A DNA stretch of 64,000 nucleotides from Pontibacterium granulatum. GTDB lineage: Bacteria > Pseudomonadota > Gammaproteobacteria > Pseudomonadales > Balneatricaceae. Position numbers and translations under genes: made by a program. The notes beneath the pieces are model-generated. The model saw only the letters and a list, made by a program, of their open reading frames with translations, was not told where the DNA came from and did not search any database. Every line of letters starts with the position of its first letter. Position 1 is the stretch's first letter. The stretch is from assembly GCF_029961155.1 (NCBI RefSeq), contig NZ_JASBRH010000006.1, forward strand, positions 1-64,000, given 5' to 3'. This document shows, piece by piece, positions 32,977 to 43,291 of this stretch.

Positions 32977-35058
32977 ATGAATACGGAAAAGAACGCTGTG
33001 CAGCGTCATTATGCTGTTTGCCCCCATGATTGCCCTTCCACCTGTGCCCTTGAGGTGGAAAAGAAGGATGAAAACACCATCGGACGGATTCATGGGAGTA
33101 AGCAAAACAGCTATACCGACGGTGTGATCTGCGCGAAGGTTGCGCGTTACGCCGAGCGTGTTCATAACCCGGATCGCCTGCGCACGCCGATGAAACGTGT
33201 GGGGGCCAAGGGAGTAGGCATCGACGCATTTGAGCCGATCAGTTGGGATGAAGCGCTGGATACGATAGCGCAACGGTTCCAGGTGATTGCTCAGGAGGAC
33301 GGGCCGGAAGCGATCTGGCCCTATTTCTACGCCGGTACCATGGGGTGGTGTCAGCAATATGCGGCACACCGCTTACGCTATGCGATGGGATACTCGCGTC
33401 AGAAAGAGACGATCTGTGTTGGCATTTCGAATGCGGGCTGGCAGGCAGGTATCGGCAGCAAAAAAGGCGTGGATACCCAGGAGGTTGCCGAGAGCGATCT
33501 GGTTGTGATCTGGGGCGGTAACCCGGTACACACTCAGATCAATGTGATGACCCATGTTGCCAAAGCGACGCGGAATGGTGCCAAACTGGTGGTGGTTGAT
33601 CCCTACCGTACGCCAACGGCAGCGAAAGCCGATCTTCATCTGAAGTTGCGTCCCGGCACGGACGGAGCACTCGCGTGTGCGGTGATGCATCAGCTACTCG
33701 AGGATGGCAATGTCGATCTGCCCTATCTGGAAAAATACACCGACTTTGACGACGGTGTGCGCACGCATCTGAAATCGAAGACGCCGGAATGGGCAGCAGC
33801 GATCACTGGAGTTGAGGCTGAAGAGATCGTCGAATTTGCACGCTTGTATGGCGCCAGTGCCAAGAGCTTTATCCGTGTCGGCTACGGCATGAGTCGTTCG
33901 CGCAATGGCGCTTCCAACATGCATGCGGTGACCTGCCTGCCAGCGATGACCGGCGCGTGGCAGCATCTTGGTGGTGGCGCGTTGTATGGCCACGGCGATA
34001 TCTATAAACGTGTGGATCGCAAGTTCTTCCATGGCACCGCGATGGCAGATTCGGTTGCACGTGAACTGGATATGTCCCGTATCGGTCCGGTGCTGACCGG
34101 CGATCCAAAAGACCTGGGCGACGGTCCTCAGGTCAAAGCCTTATTTATCCAGAGCACCAACCCGATGGTGGTTGCACCTGACCTGAATAAAGTGCACCGG
34201 GGCTTCGCGCGGGAGGATCTCTTTATCGTGGTCCATGAGCAGATCATGACTGAGACCGCGGCAATGGCGGATATCCTTTTGCCCGCGACGACCTTTCTCG
34301 AACATGACGACCTTTACAGCGCCAGTGGGCATACGTCCCTGCAGGTGAGTAAACGGATTATCAATCCGCATGCCGAGTGCCGTAGCAATCATGAAGTCGT
34401 GCAGGGATTGGTACAACGCCTGGGCATTGACGATGAGTTGTTCGAGATGGATGCGTTGCAGATGGTGGATCACGCACTGGCTCAGGGTGACCTGCCGAGT
34501 GCGGATGAAGTGCATGCCGCTCAAGGTGTCGATCTGGCAGAAAGCTTCGAGGACGCTCACTTCCTGAATGGCTTCGGGCATGCCGATGGTCGTTTCCATT
34601 TCTATGCTGACTGGAAGGCGTTGGGGGATCGTAAAGGTCGCCTACCGGTGCTGCCCGACCATGCGGAGCTGATCGATCAGGTTGATGCAGACCACCCCTT
34701 CCGGTTGGTAACTGCACCCGCTCGTACCTTCCTCAACAGCAGCTTCACCGAAACCGCTAGCTCGTTGAAGAAGGAGCAGCGTCCTACCCTGTTTATCCAT
34801 CCGGAGGATTGTTCAGAGTACAGCATAGCCGAAGGTGATCTGGTTACGCTGGGTAACTCATTGGGTCAGGTACGGGTCTGGGCAAAGCCGTTTGAAGGTG
34901 TCAGTCGCGGCGTGCTGATTGTTGAAGGGATCTGGCCAAATGCGGCCTTCCTGGACGGTGTCGGGATCAACGCGCTGATCAGTGCGGAACCGGCGTTGCC
35001 AAACGGTGGTGCGGTTTTCCACGACACCAAGGTGTGGATCAAGAAGGAAGAAAAGTAG
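32977..35058 (+). CDS. Molybdopterin-dependent oxidoreductase (DMSO reductase family)
   Basis: Molybdenum or tungsten enzyme with an N-terminal 4Fe-4S cluster, 693 residues. The cluster ligands are C15-x3-C19-x3-C23 and C52 (CPHDCPSTC and GVICAKV). The MopB catalytic domain follows, with a C-terminal molydopterin-dinucleotide-binding domain (from about 570). No Tat signal is present, so it acts in the cytoplasm. It resembles formate dehydrogenase-like and BisC-like proteins, but the substrate cannot be read from the sequence. No electron-transfer partner is adjacent. Confidence 0.85.
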   Translation: MNTEKNAVQRHYAVCPHDCPSTCALEVEKKDENTIGRIHGSKQNSYTDGVICAKVARYAERVHNPDRLRTPMKRVGAKGVGIDAFEPISWDEALDTIAQRFQVIAQEDGPEAIWPYFYAGTMGWCQQYAAHRLRYAMGYSRQKETICVGISNAGWQAGIGSKKGVDTQEVAESDLVVIWGGNPVHTQINVMTHVAKATRNGAKLVVVDPYRTPTAAKADLHLKLRPGTDGALACAVMHQLLEDGNVDLPYLEKYTDFDDGVRTHLKSKTPEWAAAITGVEAEEIVEFARLYGASAKSFIRVGYGMSRSRNGASNMHAVTCLPAMTGAWQHLGGGALYGHGDIYKRVDRKFFHGTAMADSVARELDMSRIGPVLTGDPKDLGDGPQVKALFIQSTNPMVVAPDLNKVHRGFAREDLFIVVHEQIMTETAAMADILLPATTFLEHDDLYSASGHTSLQVSKRIINPHAECRSNHEVVQGLVQRLGIDDELFEMDALQMVDHALAQGDLPSADEVHAAQGVDLAESFEDAHFLNGFGHADGRFHFYADWKALGDRKGRLPVLPDHAELIDQVDADHPFRLVTAPARTFLNSSFTETASSLKKEQRPTLFIHPEDCSEYSIAEGDLVTLGNSLGQVRVWAKPFEGVSRGVLIVEGIWPNAAFLDGVGINALISAEPALPNGGAVFHDTKVWIKKEEK

Positions 35059-35067
35059 GACCGAAGG

Positions 35068-35099
35068 AAAACGCACTGTGCTGGCCACAGTGCGTTTTT
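35068..35099. terminator. Bidirectional terminator between convergent genes
   Basis: A 13-bp stem AAAACGCACTGTG / CACAGTGCGTTTT around a CTGGC loop. T-runs exist on both strands. It lies between the oxidoreductase stop and the ABC ATPase stop and can serve both. Confidence 0.92.
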
Positions 35100-35103
35100 G
35101 TCG

Positions 35104-35847
35104 TTACAGCACTTTCGACAGAAACTGAACCAGACGTGGATGGGTCGGATTGTCGAAGAAGTTTTCCGGCGTATCTTCAACCAACAACGCACCCTCTTCC
35201 ATAAACAGCACCCGGTCTGCGACCTCGCGTGCGAAGCCCATCTCGTGGGTTACGACAACCATCGTCATCCCTTCCGCTGCCAGCTCTTTCATTACGTCCA
35301 ACACTTCACCCACCATTTCAGGGTCCAGTGCTGAGGTTGGCTCATCAAACAGCATGATGCTGGGTTTCATTGCCAACGCACGTGCAATCGCCACACGCTG
35401 CTGCTGGCCGCCAGAAAGCTGTGAAGGAAAGTTCTGCATGCGGTCAGCCAAACCTACTTTATAGAGCAGCTCCTTGGCGCTCTCATGCACCTCTTTTTCA
35501 GGACGCTTGGATACTTTCAGCGGCGCCAGCTTAACGTTTTCCAACGCGGTTTTGTGGGGGAACAGGTTAAAGCTCTGGAATACCATACCCACGTCTTCAC
35601 GCAGGTGATTGATATTGGTCGAGCGTGCATACATGTCCACCCCATCGATAATCAACGAGCCACTGTCGACCTCTTCAAGCTGATTCAGTGTGCGCAGGAA
35701 CGTGGATTTACCCGAGCCGGACGGCCCGATAATAACCACCACTTCACCCCGCTTAACGGTTGTCGAGACGTTCTTGAGTGCATGCACCTTGCCAAAATGC
35801 TTATCGACCTTGGACGCGATAATGATGTCATCAGTATGTTTAGTCAC
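35104..35847 (-). CDS. Polar amino-acid ABC transporter ATP-binding protein
   Basis: GlnQ-type ATPase, 247 residues, that powers import. Walker A GPSGSGKS is at 41-48, the signature LSGGQQQR at 144-151 and Walker B LFDEP at 166-170. It overlaps the permease gene by 8 bp. The three-gene set (binding protein, permease, ATPase) is complete. Confidence 0.95.
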   Translation of the reverse strand: MTKHTDDIIIASKVDKHFGKVHALKNVSTTVKRGEVVVIIGPSGSGKSTFLRTLNQLEEVDSGSLIIDGVDMYARSTNINHLREDVGMVFQSFNLFPHKTALENVKLAPLKVSKRPEKEVHESAKELLYKVGLADRMQNFPSQLSGGQQQRVAIARALAMKPSIMLFDEPTSALDPEMVGEVLDVMKELAAEGMTMVVVTHEMGFAREVADRVLFMEEGALLVEDTPENFFDNPTHPRLVQFLSKVL

Positions 35848-36790
35848 TGGCGGATAACCTCTTTTCCAAACGCTGGATAGCCAAGGACAATGCTCCGGTA
35901 AGAGCCAGATAGAGAAGTGCTACGGTAAACCACACCTCAAACGGTGCGAAGCTGCCGCTGACAACCTCGCGTCCCGCTTTCGTCAGGTCGGTGATCGAGA
36001 TGACCGAGACTAGGGAGGAGTCCTTAATCAGGTTGATAAACTGCCCTGCCAACGGCGGCAATGTACGTTTGAATGCCTGCGGCAGGATGACGTAGATCAT
36101 CGCTTTCGGGTAACTCATACCCAAAGAGCGTGCTGCTTCCATCTGCCCCGGTGGAATAGACTGAATGCCCGAGCGGATAATCTCGGCCACGTAGGCCGCG
36201 GTAAACACGGACAGCGCCACCACGCCCGAGGTAAAGCGATCCAGTCCCAATACCGTGCCAATGAAGAAGTACATGATAAAGATCTGTACCAACAACGGCG
36301 TACCGCGGATGACCTCGATGTAAACGATCGCCAGTTTGCGTGCAGCCGGATTATCGCTGATTCGCATCAGGCCGATCACCAGGCCCAGCACCAGCGCTAT
36401 CACCAGTGAGTAAAACGAGATCTCAATGGTGACGATCAGGCCCTCTAAGATTGGACCGATTCGCCAGCCGTGCTGTTCAGCGAGGGTATCCCCTTCAAAT
36501 ACCAGGTCGCCATCACTCACAGAGAGTACATTAAAGTCGGTAATGACGATCGGATCTTGACCGCTGTCCGGTGTCAGAATGAGCTGTGTTTCATCAGAAG
36601 AAATTTCGACGCTACCGGTGTATTCGGCATTAATGCTGACCGGGGCCGTGTTGATGATATACGGCGTCACGCGATCCCAGCGCCATGTGTAGTCGATGCG
36701 CTTGCCCGATGAATACACAGCGAAGCAAAGGCCGATCAGGACAGCAACGAAAACGGTATTCCAGAGCCACGCTCTTTGTTTTGCATGCAT
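35840..36790 (-). CDS. Polar amino-acid ABC transporter permease
   Basis: HisM/GlnP-type inner-membrane permease, 316 residues. A first membrane segment (about 10-28) is followed by an extra periplasmic region of about 100 residues. The conserved permease core then follows with five helices. The cytoplasmic EAA loop reads [21 protein letters not shown]. Because there is only one permease gene, a homodimer is likely. Confidence 0.93.
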   Translation of the reverse strand: MHAKQRAWLWNTVFVAVLIGLCFAVYSSGKRIDYTWRWDRVTPYIINTAPVSINAEYTGSVEISSDETQLILTPDSGQDPIVITDFNVLSVSDGDLVFEGDTLAEQHGWRIGPILEGLIVTIEISFYSLVIALVLGLVIGLMRISDNPAARKLAIVYIEVIRGTPLLVQIFIMYFFIGTVLGLDRFTSGVVALSVFTAAYVAEIIRSGIQSIPPGQMEAARSLGMSYPKAMIYVILPQAFKRTLPPLAGQFINLIKDSSLVSVISITDLTKAGREVVSGSFAPFEVWFTVALLYLALTGALSLAIQRLEKRLSASD

Positions 36791-36853
36791 GTAGGGTTGA
36801 CCCAGATTGAGGTTTTTTAAGTACAGCTATTGAGCTAAAGCTAAAACAAAAAA

Positions 36854-36883
36854 TGCCAGAAATGCGTCACCACATTTCTGGCA
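36854..36883 (-). terminator. Attenuating terminator between binding-protein and permease genes
   Basis: An 11-bp stem TGCCAGAAATG / CATTTCTGGCA is followed on the minus strand by TTTTTTGTTTT. Located inside the operon, it should make the binding protein more abundant than the membrane parts. Confidence 0.85.
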
Positions 36884-36907
36884 AACACTGTCAGAGCTAG
36901 AACAGGA

Positions 36908-37708
36908 TTACTGAACCTGTTTCAGCCACTTGTCAGATTTGAACCACTTCGCGTAGATACGATCGTAGGTGCCATCACCTTTAATCTGACGCAGGAAGTT
37001 GTTCAGGAAGTTCAGGAAATCAGGGTCGCCACGACGTACTGCCCAACCCAGAGGCTCAAACGTAAACGGCTGGTCGAGATGAGCAACCTGTTCTGGGTTC
37101 TGGCTCGCGTACAGAGCGTTGAACGGCAGGTCGTAAACGAAGGCGTCAGCCTTGTCGTTGGATACTTCCAGTACGCCCTCTGCCTGAGTTTCGAACAGGC
37201 TCAGGTTGGCTTTGCCGATCATGCGTTTTACGGCTGCTTCACCGGTGGTGCCCAGCTTGGTCGCAACGGTGTATTCGCCGCTGTTCAGGTCGCGGTAGGA
37301 GTTGATTTTGCCCTTCAGCTCAGGACGCAACAGGATCGTCTGGCCAATCACCACGTAAGGATCGGCGAACGCAACTTTCAGGTTACGCTGTGCGGTGATG
37401 GTCATGCCACCCATGATGATGTCGCACTTGCCCGTCAGCAGCGTTGGGATAATGCCATCCCATGCAGTATTGACTGGCGTGAACTTTACACCCATCGCTT
37501 TTGACATCTGCTTGCCCAGATCGACGTCAAAACCGATGAATCCGCCGTTTTTCGCTTTCATCTCAAACGGCATGTAACCCGCGTCAAAACATACCTTCAT
37601 CTCACCCGCGTCCAGGATGCTATCCAGGGTGGATTTGTCCGCAGAGAACGAAACGGTAGAAGTCAGCAACGCTGCAGCTGCAACCGCTGTTTTCAGAAAC
37701 TTCTTCAT
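36908..37708 (-). CDS. Periplasmic amino-acid-binding protein
   Basis: Solute-binding protein of the SBP_bac_3 family, 266 residues. A Sec signal peptide spans about 1-22, with basic MKKFLK and cleavage near SFSA. The mature protein opens with LDAGEMKVCFDAGYMPFEMK and has the GFDVDLGKQM motif typical of polar amino-acid binders. It is the first gene of the transporter operon. Ligand identity is not evident. Confidence 0.94.
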   Translation of the reverse strand: MKKFLKTAVAAAALLTSTVSFSADKSTLDSILDAGEMKVCFDAGYMPFEMKAKNGGFIGFDVDLGKQMSKAMGVKFTPVNTAWDGIIPTLLTGKCDIIMGGMTITAQRNLKVAFADPYVVIGQTILLRPELKGKINSYRDLNSGEYTVATKLGTTGEAAVKRMIGKANLSLFETQAEGVLEVSNDKADAFVYDLPFNALYASQNPEQVAHLDQPFTFEPLGWAVRRGDPDFLNFLNNFLRQIKGDGTYDRIYAKWFKSDKWLKQVQ

Positions 37709-37978
37709 AGGGGTCTTCTCACTGTTCTTGAAATGTTTGTCAGCAGCGTGCCTGCAGAGTGGTTGTTCCGCTTTGTATTATGAGCTGCCATGGCGTGGAG
37801 TTTCCAAAAGGAAACAGTTTTACCGCCGGGAAACTATCGTGTTTGTAGAGAAAATTCAATCTTTGTACATAAAACGGTCAAACTGATCTGACCTATCGCA
37901 GTTTAGGTCTGATTTTTATGGGGTGGCAGGCAGGTTTTTGTCTGGACGACCGAGTTGGATTTGTAGCGCTAAGGCACA
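37709..37978. promoter_or_regulatory. Upstream region of the amino-acid transporter operon
   Basis: No gene. A perfect palindrome GTTTCCAAAAGGAAAC lies at 37800-37815, about 92 bp upstream of the binding-protein start. A weaker AGTTT/AAACT pair follows. It is a candidate operator. No clear -35/-10 pair was found. Confidence 0.45.
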
Positions 37979-38006
37979 AAAAAGCCGGGCATTGGCCCGG
38001 CTTTTT
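37979..38006 (-). terminator. Terminator of glyQS
   Basis: AAAAAGCCGGGC / GCCCGGCTTTTT form a 12-bp stem with an ATTG loop, with a T-run on the minus strand, 16 bp past the glyS stop. Confidence 0.92.
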
Positions 38007-38022
38007 ACTCGCTGAATGAGGA

Positions 38023-40101
38023 TTAGCTCAGCACGGAGATATCGGCTACGCCCAGGAACAGGTTGCGCAGGTTGCTCAGCAGCACCAGACGGTTGTTACG
38101 GACCGCTTCGTCGTCGGCCATAACCATGACATCGTCGAAGAAGGTATCAACGGTACCGCGTAGGCCTGCCAGCACTTCCAGTGCCGCTTGGTAATCGCCG
38201 GCAGCGAACAGTGGCTGAATGCGTTCAGACAATACGGCCAGTTCTGTTGCCAGTGCTTTCTCTGCATCGTCCTGCAGCAGCGCTTCGTTCACTTCGCCTG
38301 CAACCGCACCACCCTGTTTGGTCAGGATGTTGGATACACGCTTGTTCGCTGCCGCCAATGCTTCGGCTTCTGCCAGTGTACGGAAGTGGTTCACCGCTTT
38401 AACGCGGGTGTCGAAGTCCAGAGGCTTGGTTGGTTTTACCGCCAGTACGGACAGGAACACGTCTACCGCAATGCCTTCGTCCTCGTACCATGCACGGAAA
38501 CGCTCCAGCATGAAGTCCAGAACCTTGTCTTCCAGTCCATCACGTGCTGGCAGATTTTTGTGGCTGTCGGCAGCCACGGCGATCAGCTCACGCAGGTCCA
38601 GATCCAGGTTGCGCTCAACCATGATACGCAGGACACCCAGCGCTGCACGACGCAGTGCGAAAGGGTCCTTGGAGCCGGTTGGTGGCTGGTTGATACCGAA
38701 CAGGCCGGTCAGGGTGTCCAGGCGGTCAGCGATCGCGACAGCAATACCCGCGCCGGTTTCTGGTAGTTCGTCACCCGCGAAGCGCGGCATGTACTGCTCG
38801 TCCATCGCTTTGGCAACGTCGGTGTCTTCACCGTCGTGCAGTGCGTAGTGGTAACCCATCAGGCCCTGCAGGTCGGTGAATTCGAACACCATGTCGGACA
38901 TCAAGTCGGTCTTCGCCAGCATTGCGGCGCGTGCTGCCTGCTCGGTGCTGTTACCCAGATCGGATGCCACACGCTGTGCGATGGTTGCGATGCGTTCTGC
39001 TTTATCGTGCAGAGTGCCCAGATCTTTCTGGAAGACGATGGATTTCAGATCTTCTACACGGGATTCCAGCGTACGTTTCTTGTCGGTCTCGAAGAAGAAG
39101 GCCGCGTCAGCCAGACGTGGACGGATAACTTTCTCGTTACCTTCAATCACCTGCTGCGGGTCCTTGGACACGATGTTGCAGATGGTGGTGAAGTTCGGCA
39201 TCAGGTTGCCGTCTTTGTCTTCGTGGTGGAAGTACTTCTGGTGCTCCTTCATAGAGGAGATCAGCGCCTGTGCAGGTACGTCCAGGAAGCGCTCTTCGAA
39301 ACGACCGGTCAGAGCAACAGGCCATTCGTTCAGAGAGGCAACCTCTTCCAGCAGGTCTTCGTCAATCTGAGCAACGCCACCCAGCTTCTCGCCCTCGGCG
39401 ATCACCTGGGCGCGGATATCTTCCAGGCGTGCCTGATAGTCAGCCACAACCATACCGGACTCTTTCAGCGTGGTTGCGTACTCGGCTGCGGTCATCAGCT
39501 CGATGTCGCGATTGTGGTGGAAGCGGTGACCACGGGTCTTGCGGCCGGACTTCACGCCCAGCATTTCGCAGTCGATGACTTCGTCACCGAAGATCATCAC
39601 CAGCCACTGAACCGGACGCACAAACTCGACGCGGGATGCACCCCAGCGCATACGCTTAGGAATCGGCAGCTTGTTCAGCGCGTTGTGCATCACCTCTGCC
39701 AGCTCACTGCGCAGTGGCTTAGCTTCGGTCTGCTGGCGGAAACACATCTTGCCGTCGATCTCTTCCAACGCAGACACTTCGGTGCCGCACTTACGTGCGA
39801 AACCTTCCAGCGCCTTGCTTGGGTTGCCGTCGCCATCGTAGGCGATGCGGGACGGAGGACCCTGCATCAGGAACTCGGCAGCCGGTACTTCGGCAACGAG
39901 ATTTTCAATCAGCAGTGCCAGACGGCGCGGAGCCGCGTAAGAGGTTACCTTGGCATCGGCCAGCAGAGCGCCTGCGTCCTTACCCAGTACCTCTTTGATA
40001 CCCGCCAGCGCTTCCGCTTCCAGTGCAGCAGACAGGGTTTTCAGTGCCTTTGGTGGCAGCTCTTCTGTACCCAGTTCGAACAGGAAATCTTGTGTAGCCA
40101 T
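38023..40101 (-). CDS. glyS: Glycyl-tRNA synthetase beta subunit
   Basis: Tetrameric (alpha2beta2) glycyl-tRNA synthetase subunit that recognises tRNA-Gly. The 692 residues start with [15 protein letters not shown], a family hallmark, and end with a DALR-type anticodon-binding domain that includes [13 protein letters not shown]. Its start overlaps the glyQ stop by one base, so the pair is translationally coupled. Confidence 0.98.
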   Translation of the reverse strand: MATQDFLFELGTEELPPKALKTLSAALEAEALAGIKEVLGKDAGALLADAKVTSYAAPRRLALLIENLVAEVPAAEFLMQGPPSRIAYDGDGNPSKALEGFARKCGTEVSALEEIDGKMCFRQQTEAKPLRSELAEVMHNALNKLPIPKRMRWGASRVEFVRPVQWLVMIFGDEVIDCEMLGVKSGRKTRGHRFHHNRDIELMTAAEYATTLKESGMVVADYQARLEDIRAQVIAEGEKLGGVAQIDEDLLEEVASLNEWPVALTGRFEERFLDVPAQALISSMKEHQKYFHHEDKDGNLMPNFTTICNIVSKDPQQVIEGNEKVIRPRLADAAFFFETDKKRTLESRVEDLKSIVFQKDLGTLHDKAERIATIAQRVASDLGNSTEQAARAAMLAKTDLMSDMVFEFTDLQGLMGYHYALHDGEDTDVAKAMDEQYMPRFAGDELPETGAGIAVAIADRLDTLTGLFGINQPPTGSKDPFALRRAALGVLRIMVERNLDLDLRELIAVAADSHKNLPARDGLEDKVLDFMLERFRAWYEDEGIAVDVFLSVLAVKPTKPLDFDTRVKAVNHFRTLAEAEALAAANKRVSNILTKQGGAVAGEVNEALLQDDAEKALATELAVLSERIQPLFAAGDYQAALEVLAGLRGTVDTFFDDVMVMADDEAVRNNRLVLLSNLRNLFLGVADISVLS

Positions 40102-41072
40102 TACTTGCTCTCCTCGCTAGCTGCCAATACTTCCTGGCGCAGTGCTTCTTGAGCAAGCGGGAAGCCCAGGGCTTTACGGGCGTCGAAATATGCGTGCGCA
40201 ACTTTACGGGCCAGAGTGCGGACACGCAGGATGTAACGCTGACGTTCAGTCACGGAGATTGCGTGACGCGCGTCCAACAGGTTGAAGGTGTGTGATGCTT
40301 TCAGCACCTGCTCGTACGCTGGCAGCGGCAGTGGTGTTTCCAGGGCCAGCAGCTTCTCACACTCAGACTCGTAGTGGTCGAAGTTCTTGAACAGCATCGG
40401 TACGTCGGCGTGTTCGAAGTTGTAGGTAGACTGCTCTACTTCGTTCTGGTGGAACACATCGCCGTACGTTACAACGGAACCGTCCGGAGACTTGGTCCAA
40501 ACCAGATCGTACACGCTGTCCACACCCTGCAGGTACATTGCGATACGTTCCAGACCGTAGGTGATCTCACCGGTTACCGGGTAACACTCCAGACCACCCG
40601 CCTGTTGGAAGTAAGTGAACTGAGTCACTTCCATGCCATTCAGCCACACTTCCCAACCCAGGCCCCAGGCACCCAGTGTTGGGGATTCCCAGTTATCTTC
40701 CACAAAACGCACGTCGTGTACGCCCAGGTCGATGCCCATGCGCTCCAGGGAGCCCAGGTACAGTTCCTGCAGGTTTGCAGGGGAAGGTTTCATCACTACC
40801 TGGAACTGGTAGTAGTGCTGCAGACGGTTAGGGTTCTCACCGTAACGGCCATCGGTTGGACGGCGGCTTGGCTGCACATAGGCAGAGTTCCAGCTTTCTG
40901 GTCCGATTGAGCGCAGGAAGGTTGCCGGGTGGAACGTACCCGCACCCACTTCCATATCCAGAGGCTGGACAACAACACAGCCTTTCTCTGCCCAATATTC
41001 TTGCAGGGCAAGGATCAAGCCCTGAAATGTACTTGCGTCAGCGGTAACCTGGTCAGTCACGTAATTCACCAT
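40101..41072 (-). CDS. glyQ: Glycyl-tRNA synthetase alpha subunit
   Basis: Catalytic class II synthetase subunit that activates glycine. It has the conserved [16 protein letters not shown] start and the class II motif FHPATFLRS. The C-terminal region is 323 residues in. The gene precedes glyS, the standard order. A parS site lies 130 bp upstream of its start. Confidence 0.98.
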   Translation of the reverse strand: MVNYVTDQVTADASTFQGLILALQEYWAEKGCVVVQPLDMEVGAGTFHPATFLRSIGPESWNSAYVQPSRRPTDGRYGENPNRLQHYYQFQVVMKPSPANLQELYLGSLERMGIDLGVHDVRFVEDNWESPTLGAWGLGWEVWLNGMEVTQFTYFQQAGGLECYPVTGEITYGLERIAMYLQGVDSVYDLVWTKSPDGSVVTYGDVFHQNEVEQSTYNFEHADVPMLFKNFDHYESECEKLLALETPLPLPAYEQVLKASHTFNLLDARHAISVTERQRYILRVRTLARKVAHAYFDARKALGFPLAQEALRQEVLAASEESK

Positions 41073-41201
41073 AACTATGTATTTGGCCCGAAAATAAGGC
41101 GGAAATTATACACTAAAATCGATTAACGCAGAGACGTGCGGTGCAGAGAGCACTGCTCCAAAGGTCTTTATTTTGTATCTATGCGTTGGAATTCGGCGGG
41201 A

Positions 41202-41217
41202 TGTTTCACGTGAAACA
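41202..41217. promoter_or_regulatory. parS: parS centromere site (perfect)
   Basis: TGTTTCACGTGAAACA is an exact match to the ParB consensus and a perfect 16-bp palindrome. It is intergenic, between glyQ and the beta-barrel gene. Confidence 0.96.
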
Positions 41218-41221
41218 TAAA

Positions 41222-41246
41222 AAGCCGCTCGACGAGGGAGCGGCTT
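41222..41246 (-). terminator. Terminator of the RND/LolA-like/barrel operon
   Basis: AAGCCGCTC / GAGCGGCTT form a 9-bp stem followed on the minus strand by TTTTTATG. It lies about 35 bp past the barrel gene stop. Confidence 0.85.
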
Positions 41247-41282
41247 AAAAGGGGAAATGGATCGAACAGTGTGAGCGATTGT

Positions 41283-42491
41283 TTAGAAGTAGCGCTCGAC
41301 GGTCAGCTGGATATGGTCATCCTTGTCGAATGCTGAGGCCGGATCGGCAGGATCGTCAGCGCTGAAGAAGCGACCGTCGACACTCACTTTCCAGTTGTCG
41401 CCATAACGACGACTGGCTTCGACGATCAGGCTCTGGCTGTCGTACTCCAGGTCATAACCCACACCCGCCAGCATTTCGGTACTGGCGGCATCGTTCAGGG
41501 TGATACGCCCCCCAAAGAACAGATCATTCTGTATGCTGGCCGCCGCGTTTTCGCCGCGCTCGTCCCAACCGTATTCGAGCAGGACACCGAGGTCGGCAGC
41601 ACTTTCCTGAATGCCGTAGAAGGTGTATTCGAAACCACCCTGGGCCGCGAAGTAGTCTTCCGTCGCAGTATCACGCCAGATGGTTTCCACCTTCCACAAC
41701 CAGCTGTCGAGGGTGGCCTGCAGATCGAAACCGATCTGATCCATCTGCACATAGCGCGGTACGAGCACGGTGTTGCCACCCTGAGTGCGTACCTGGAGTT
41801 CCGGATCACGGTTGGTGCCGTGGAACCAGTAGGCGCCAAGATCGAAATCACCAACGGTATGGCTCCAGCGAATCGCCGTATCGATATGTTTATCTTCGGC
41901 GCTGGATTCGTATTCAGCAGCGTCGGTATCAACGATCAGGCCACCACGCAGGCGCCCTTCCCGACCGGCGAAGGTACGTTCGCGGAAACCGGGCAGGACG
42001 AACAGGTCAACGATACCCCAGTCACGCACCAGGGACAGGTTGATCATCGGTTGGCCGAGTTTATCCTCACCGTCGAAGTCATCGACACCGTCGGTCTGGT
42101 TGATCACATCGACCAGGTGCTGGAACTCGGTCACGCCCCAGAAGACCTTGCGGATACCGGTACGCAGTTCCCAGTCGTCATCCACGTGGACCCAGCTCAG
42201 CTCGCGAATATCACCGTGGGTGCGTTCGCTGTCGTTCTCGTCCATGCGCAGGTACGGTGTGAAGGTCAGGCTGTCGATACCCTCGTTCCACTCCCAGTAA
42301 AACTCCGGTTCGGCGATCAGGGACAGGTTGCTGTTGTGATCCTGATCGGCAAACTGCGCATCCTGGGTGAAGCCACGCAACTCTGCGGCAACCTTTCCGG
42401 ACATCTCGAAGTGGGTTTCAGCCTGCAGCGGCGGGGCTGTTGCCAGCCCGGCTGCTACGAGTGCTGAAAGCAGTACTCTCTGATCTGCCAT
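41283..42491 (-). CDS. Putative outer-membrane beta-barrel protein
   Basis: A 402-residue protein of no certain family. A Sec signal peptide (about 1-24, cleaved near LQAE) is followed by alternating aromatic/polar strands throughout, acidic loops, and a C-terminal phenylalanine (VERYF), all features of outer-membrane barrels. It lies 2 bp after the LolA-like gene in one operon with an RND exporter. I infer it is the outer-membrane component or partner of that system. DUF1302-like or alginate-export-like barrels are the nearest analogies. Confidence 0.7.
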   Translation of the reverse strand: MADQRVLLSALVAAGLATAPPLQAETHFEMSGKVAAELRGFTQDAQFADQDHNSNLSLIAEPEFYWEWNEGIDSLTFTPYLRMDENDSERTHGDIRELSWVHVDDDWELRTGIRKVFWGVTEFQHLVDVINQTDGVDDFDGEDKLGQPMINLSLVRDWGIVDLFVLPGFRERTFAGREGRLRGGLIVDTDAAEYESSAEDKHIDTAIRWSHTVGDFDLGAYWFHGTNRDPELQVRTQGGNTVLVPRYVQMDQIGFDLQATLDSWLWKVETIWRDTATEDYFAAQGGFEYTFYGIQESAADLGVLLEYGWDERGENAAASIQNDLFFGGRITLNDAASTEMLAGVGYDLEYDSQSLIVEASRRYGDNWKVSVDGRFFSADDPADPASAFDKDDHIQLTVERYF

Positions 42492-42493
42492 GA

Positions 42494-43291
42494 TTAACGG
42501 GCCCGTTTCAGCGTGTTCTTGTTGAAATCCTTATCGGTCAGGCCGGTTTTGAACTCATAACTGTTATAGCTCAGGTCCGTACTTTTGCCGGTCTGGTGGT
42601 TGACCATCTTCATCATATCCGGACGCCAGTGCTTACCCAGGTATTCGCTGTAACCGTGGTAAGTCAGCGTCTTCAATGGTGCGTCCTTGCGGTCGTAGAA
42701 GTCGATTTTCCAGACGCGGTACTCGTCGTGATCCAGCCAGACGACACGCCGGGTGTAACCGGAGTTCTTGTCGACCGGGTACTGCTCGACCACGTAGCAG
42801 GTACCCCCTTCACAGGCCTCGTCGCGCAGGAACTTATAGGTGTACTTCTCCACCTCAAAGGAGGACAGGTCCTCATACGCAAACTCGGACCCCATAAACG
42901 GGCCGGATTTGTTGCGCGACGCGATACGTTTTACGCGCTTCAACGCGGGCAGGTACAGCCACTGATCGTCGGCACCGACCGGGTGGGAGAAACTCAGGAA
43001 CGCGGTGCCTTTTACATCACGTGGCTTGTCGAACACGGACAGGCTCTTGTCGCCGTCGTCTTCAACCTCCAGGGACTTCATGCGGATCTCACGCACACTC
43101 TCCTGGCCCTGTTTGTTGCGCAGGACCATATTCATCTGCGCCTGCATATCCAGCCAGCCCAGGTCGCTTTGCTTGGCGGCAACCGAAATGGACAGCCCCT
43201 TCTCTTCCGGGGTTTCGGCAAGCGCTGCTACCGGAGTGGCAACCAGTGTTGCGATCAGCAGAGACTTAAACGGGTTGGTTAGCAGGTTCAT
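42494..43291 (-). CDS. Outer-membrane lipoprotein-sorting (LolA-like) periplasmic protein
   Basis: Periplasmic protein of the LolA-like fold, 265 residues from the start at 43291, which has a GGGAG ribosome-binding site. An in-frame Met 14 codons upstream would push the signal peptide inward and is unlikely. The signal peptide ends near ALAE. The segments LYLPALKRVKRIASRNK and GSEFAYEDLSSFE are typical of proteins encoded beside MMPL transporters. Its start lies 26 bp inside the end of the exporter gene, so the two are coupled. A lipophilic-cargo carrier role is inferred. Confidence 0.82.
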   Translation of the reverse strand: MNLLTNPFKSLLIATLVATPVAALAETPEEKGLSISVAAKQSDLGWLDMQAQMNMVLRNKQGQESVREIRMKSLEVEDDGDKSLSVFDKPRDVKGTAFLSFSHPVGADDQWLYLPALKRVKRIASRNKSGPFMGSEFAYEDLSSFEVEKYTYKFLRDEACEGGTCYVVEQYPVDKNSGYTRRVVWLDHDEYRVWKIDFYDRKDAPLKTLTYHGYSEYLGKHWRPDMMKMVNHQTGKSTDLSYNSYEFKTGLTDKDFNKNTLKRAR

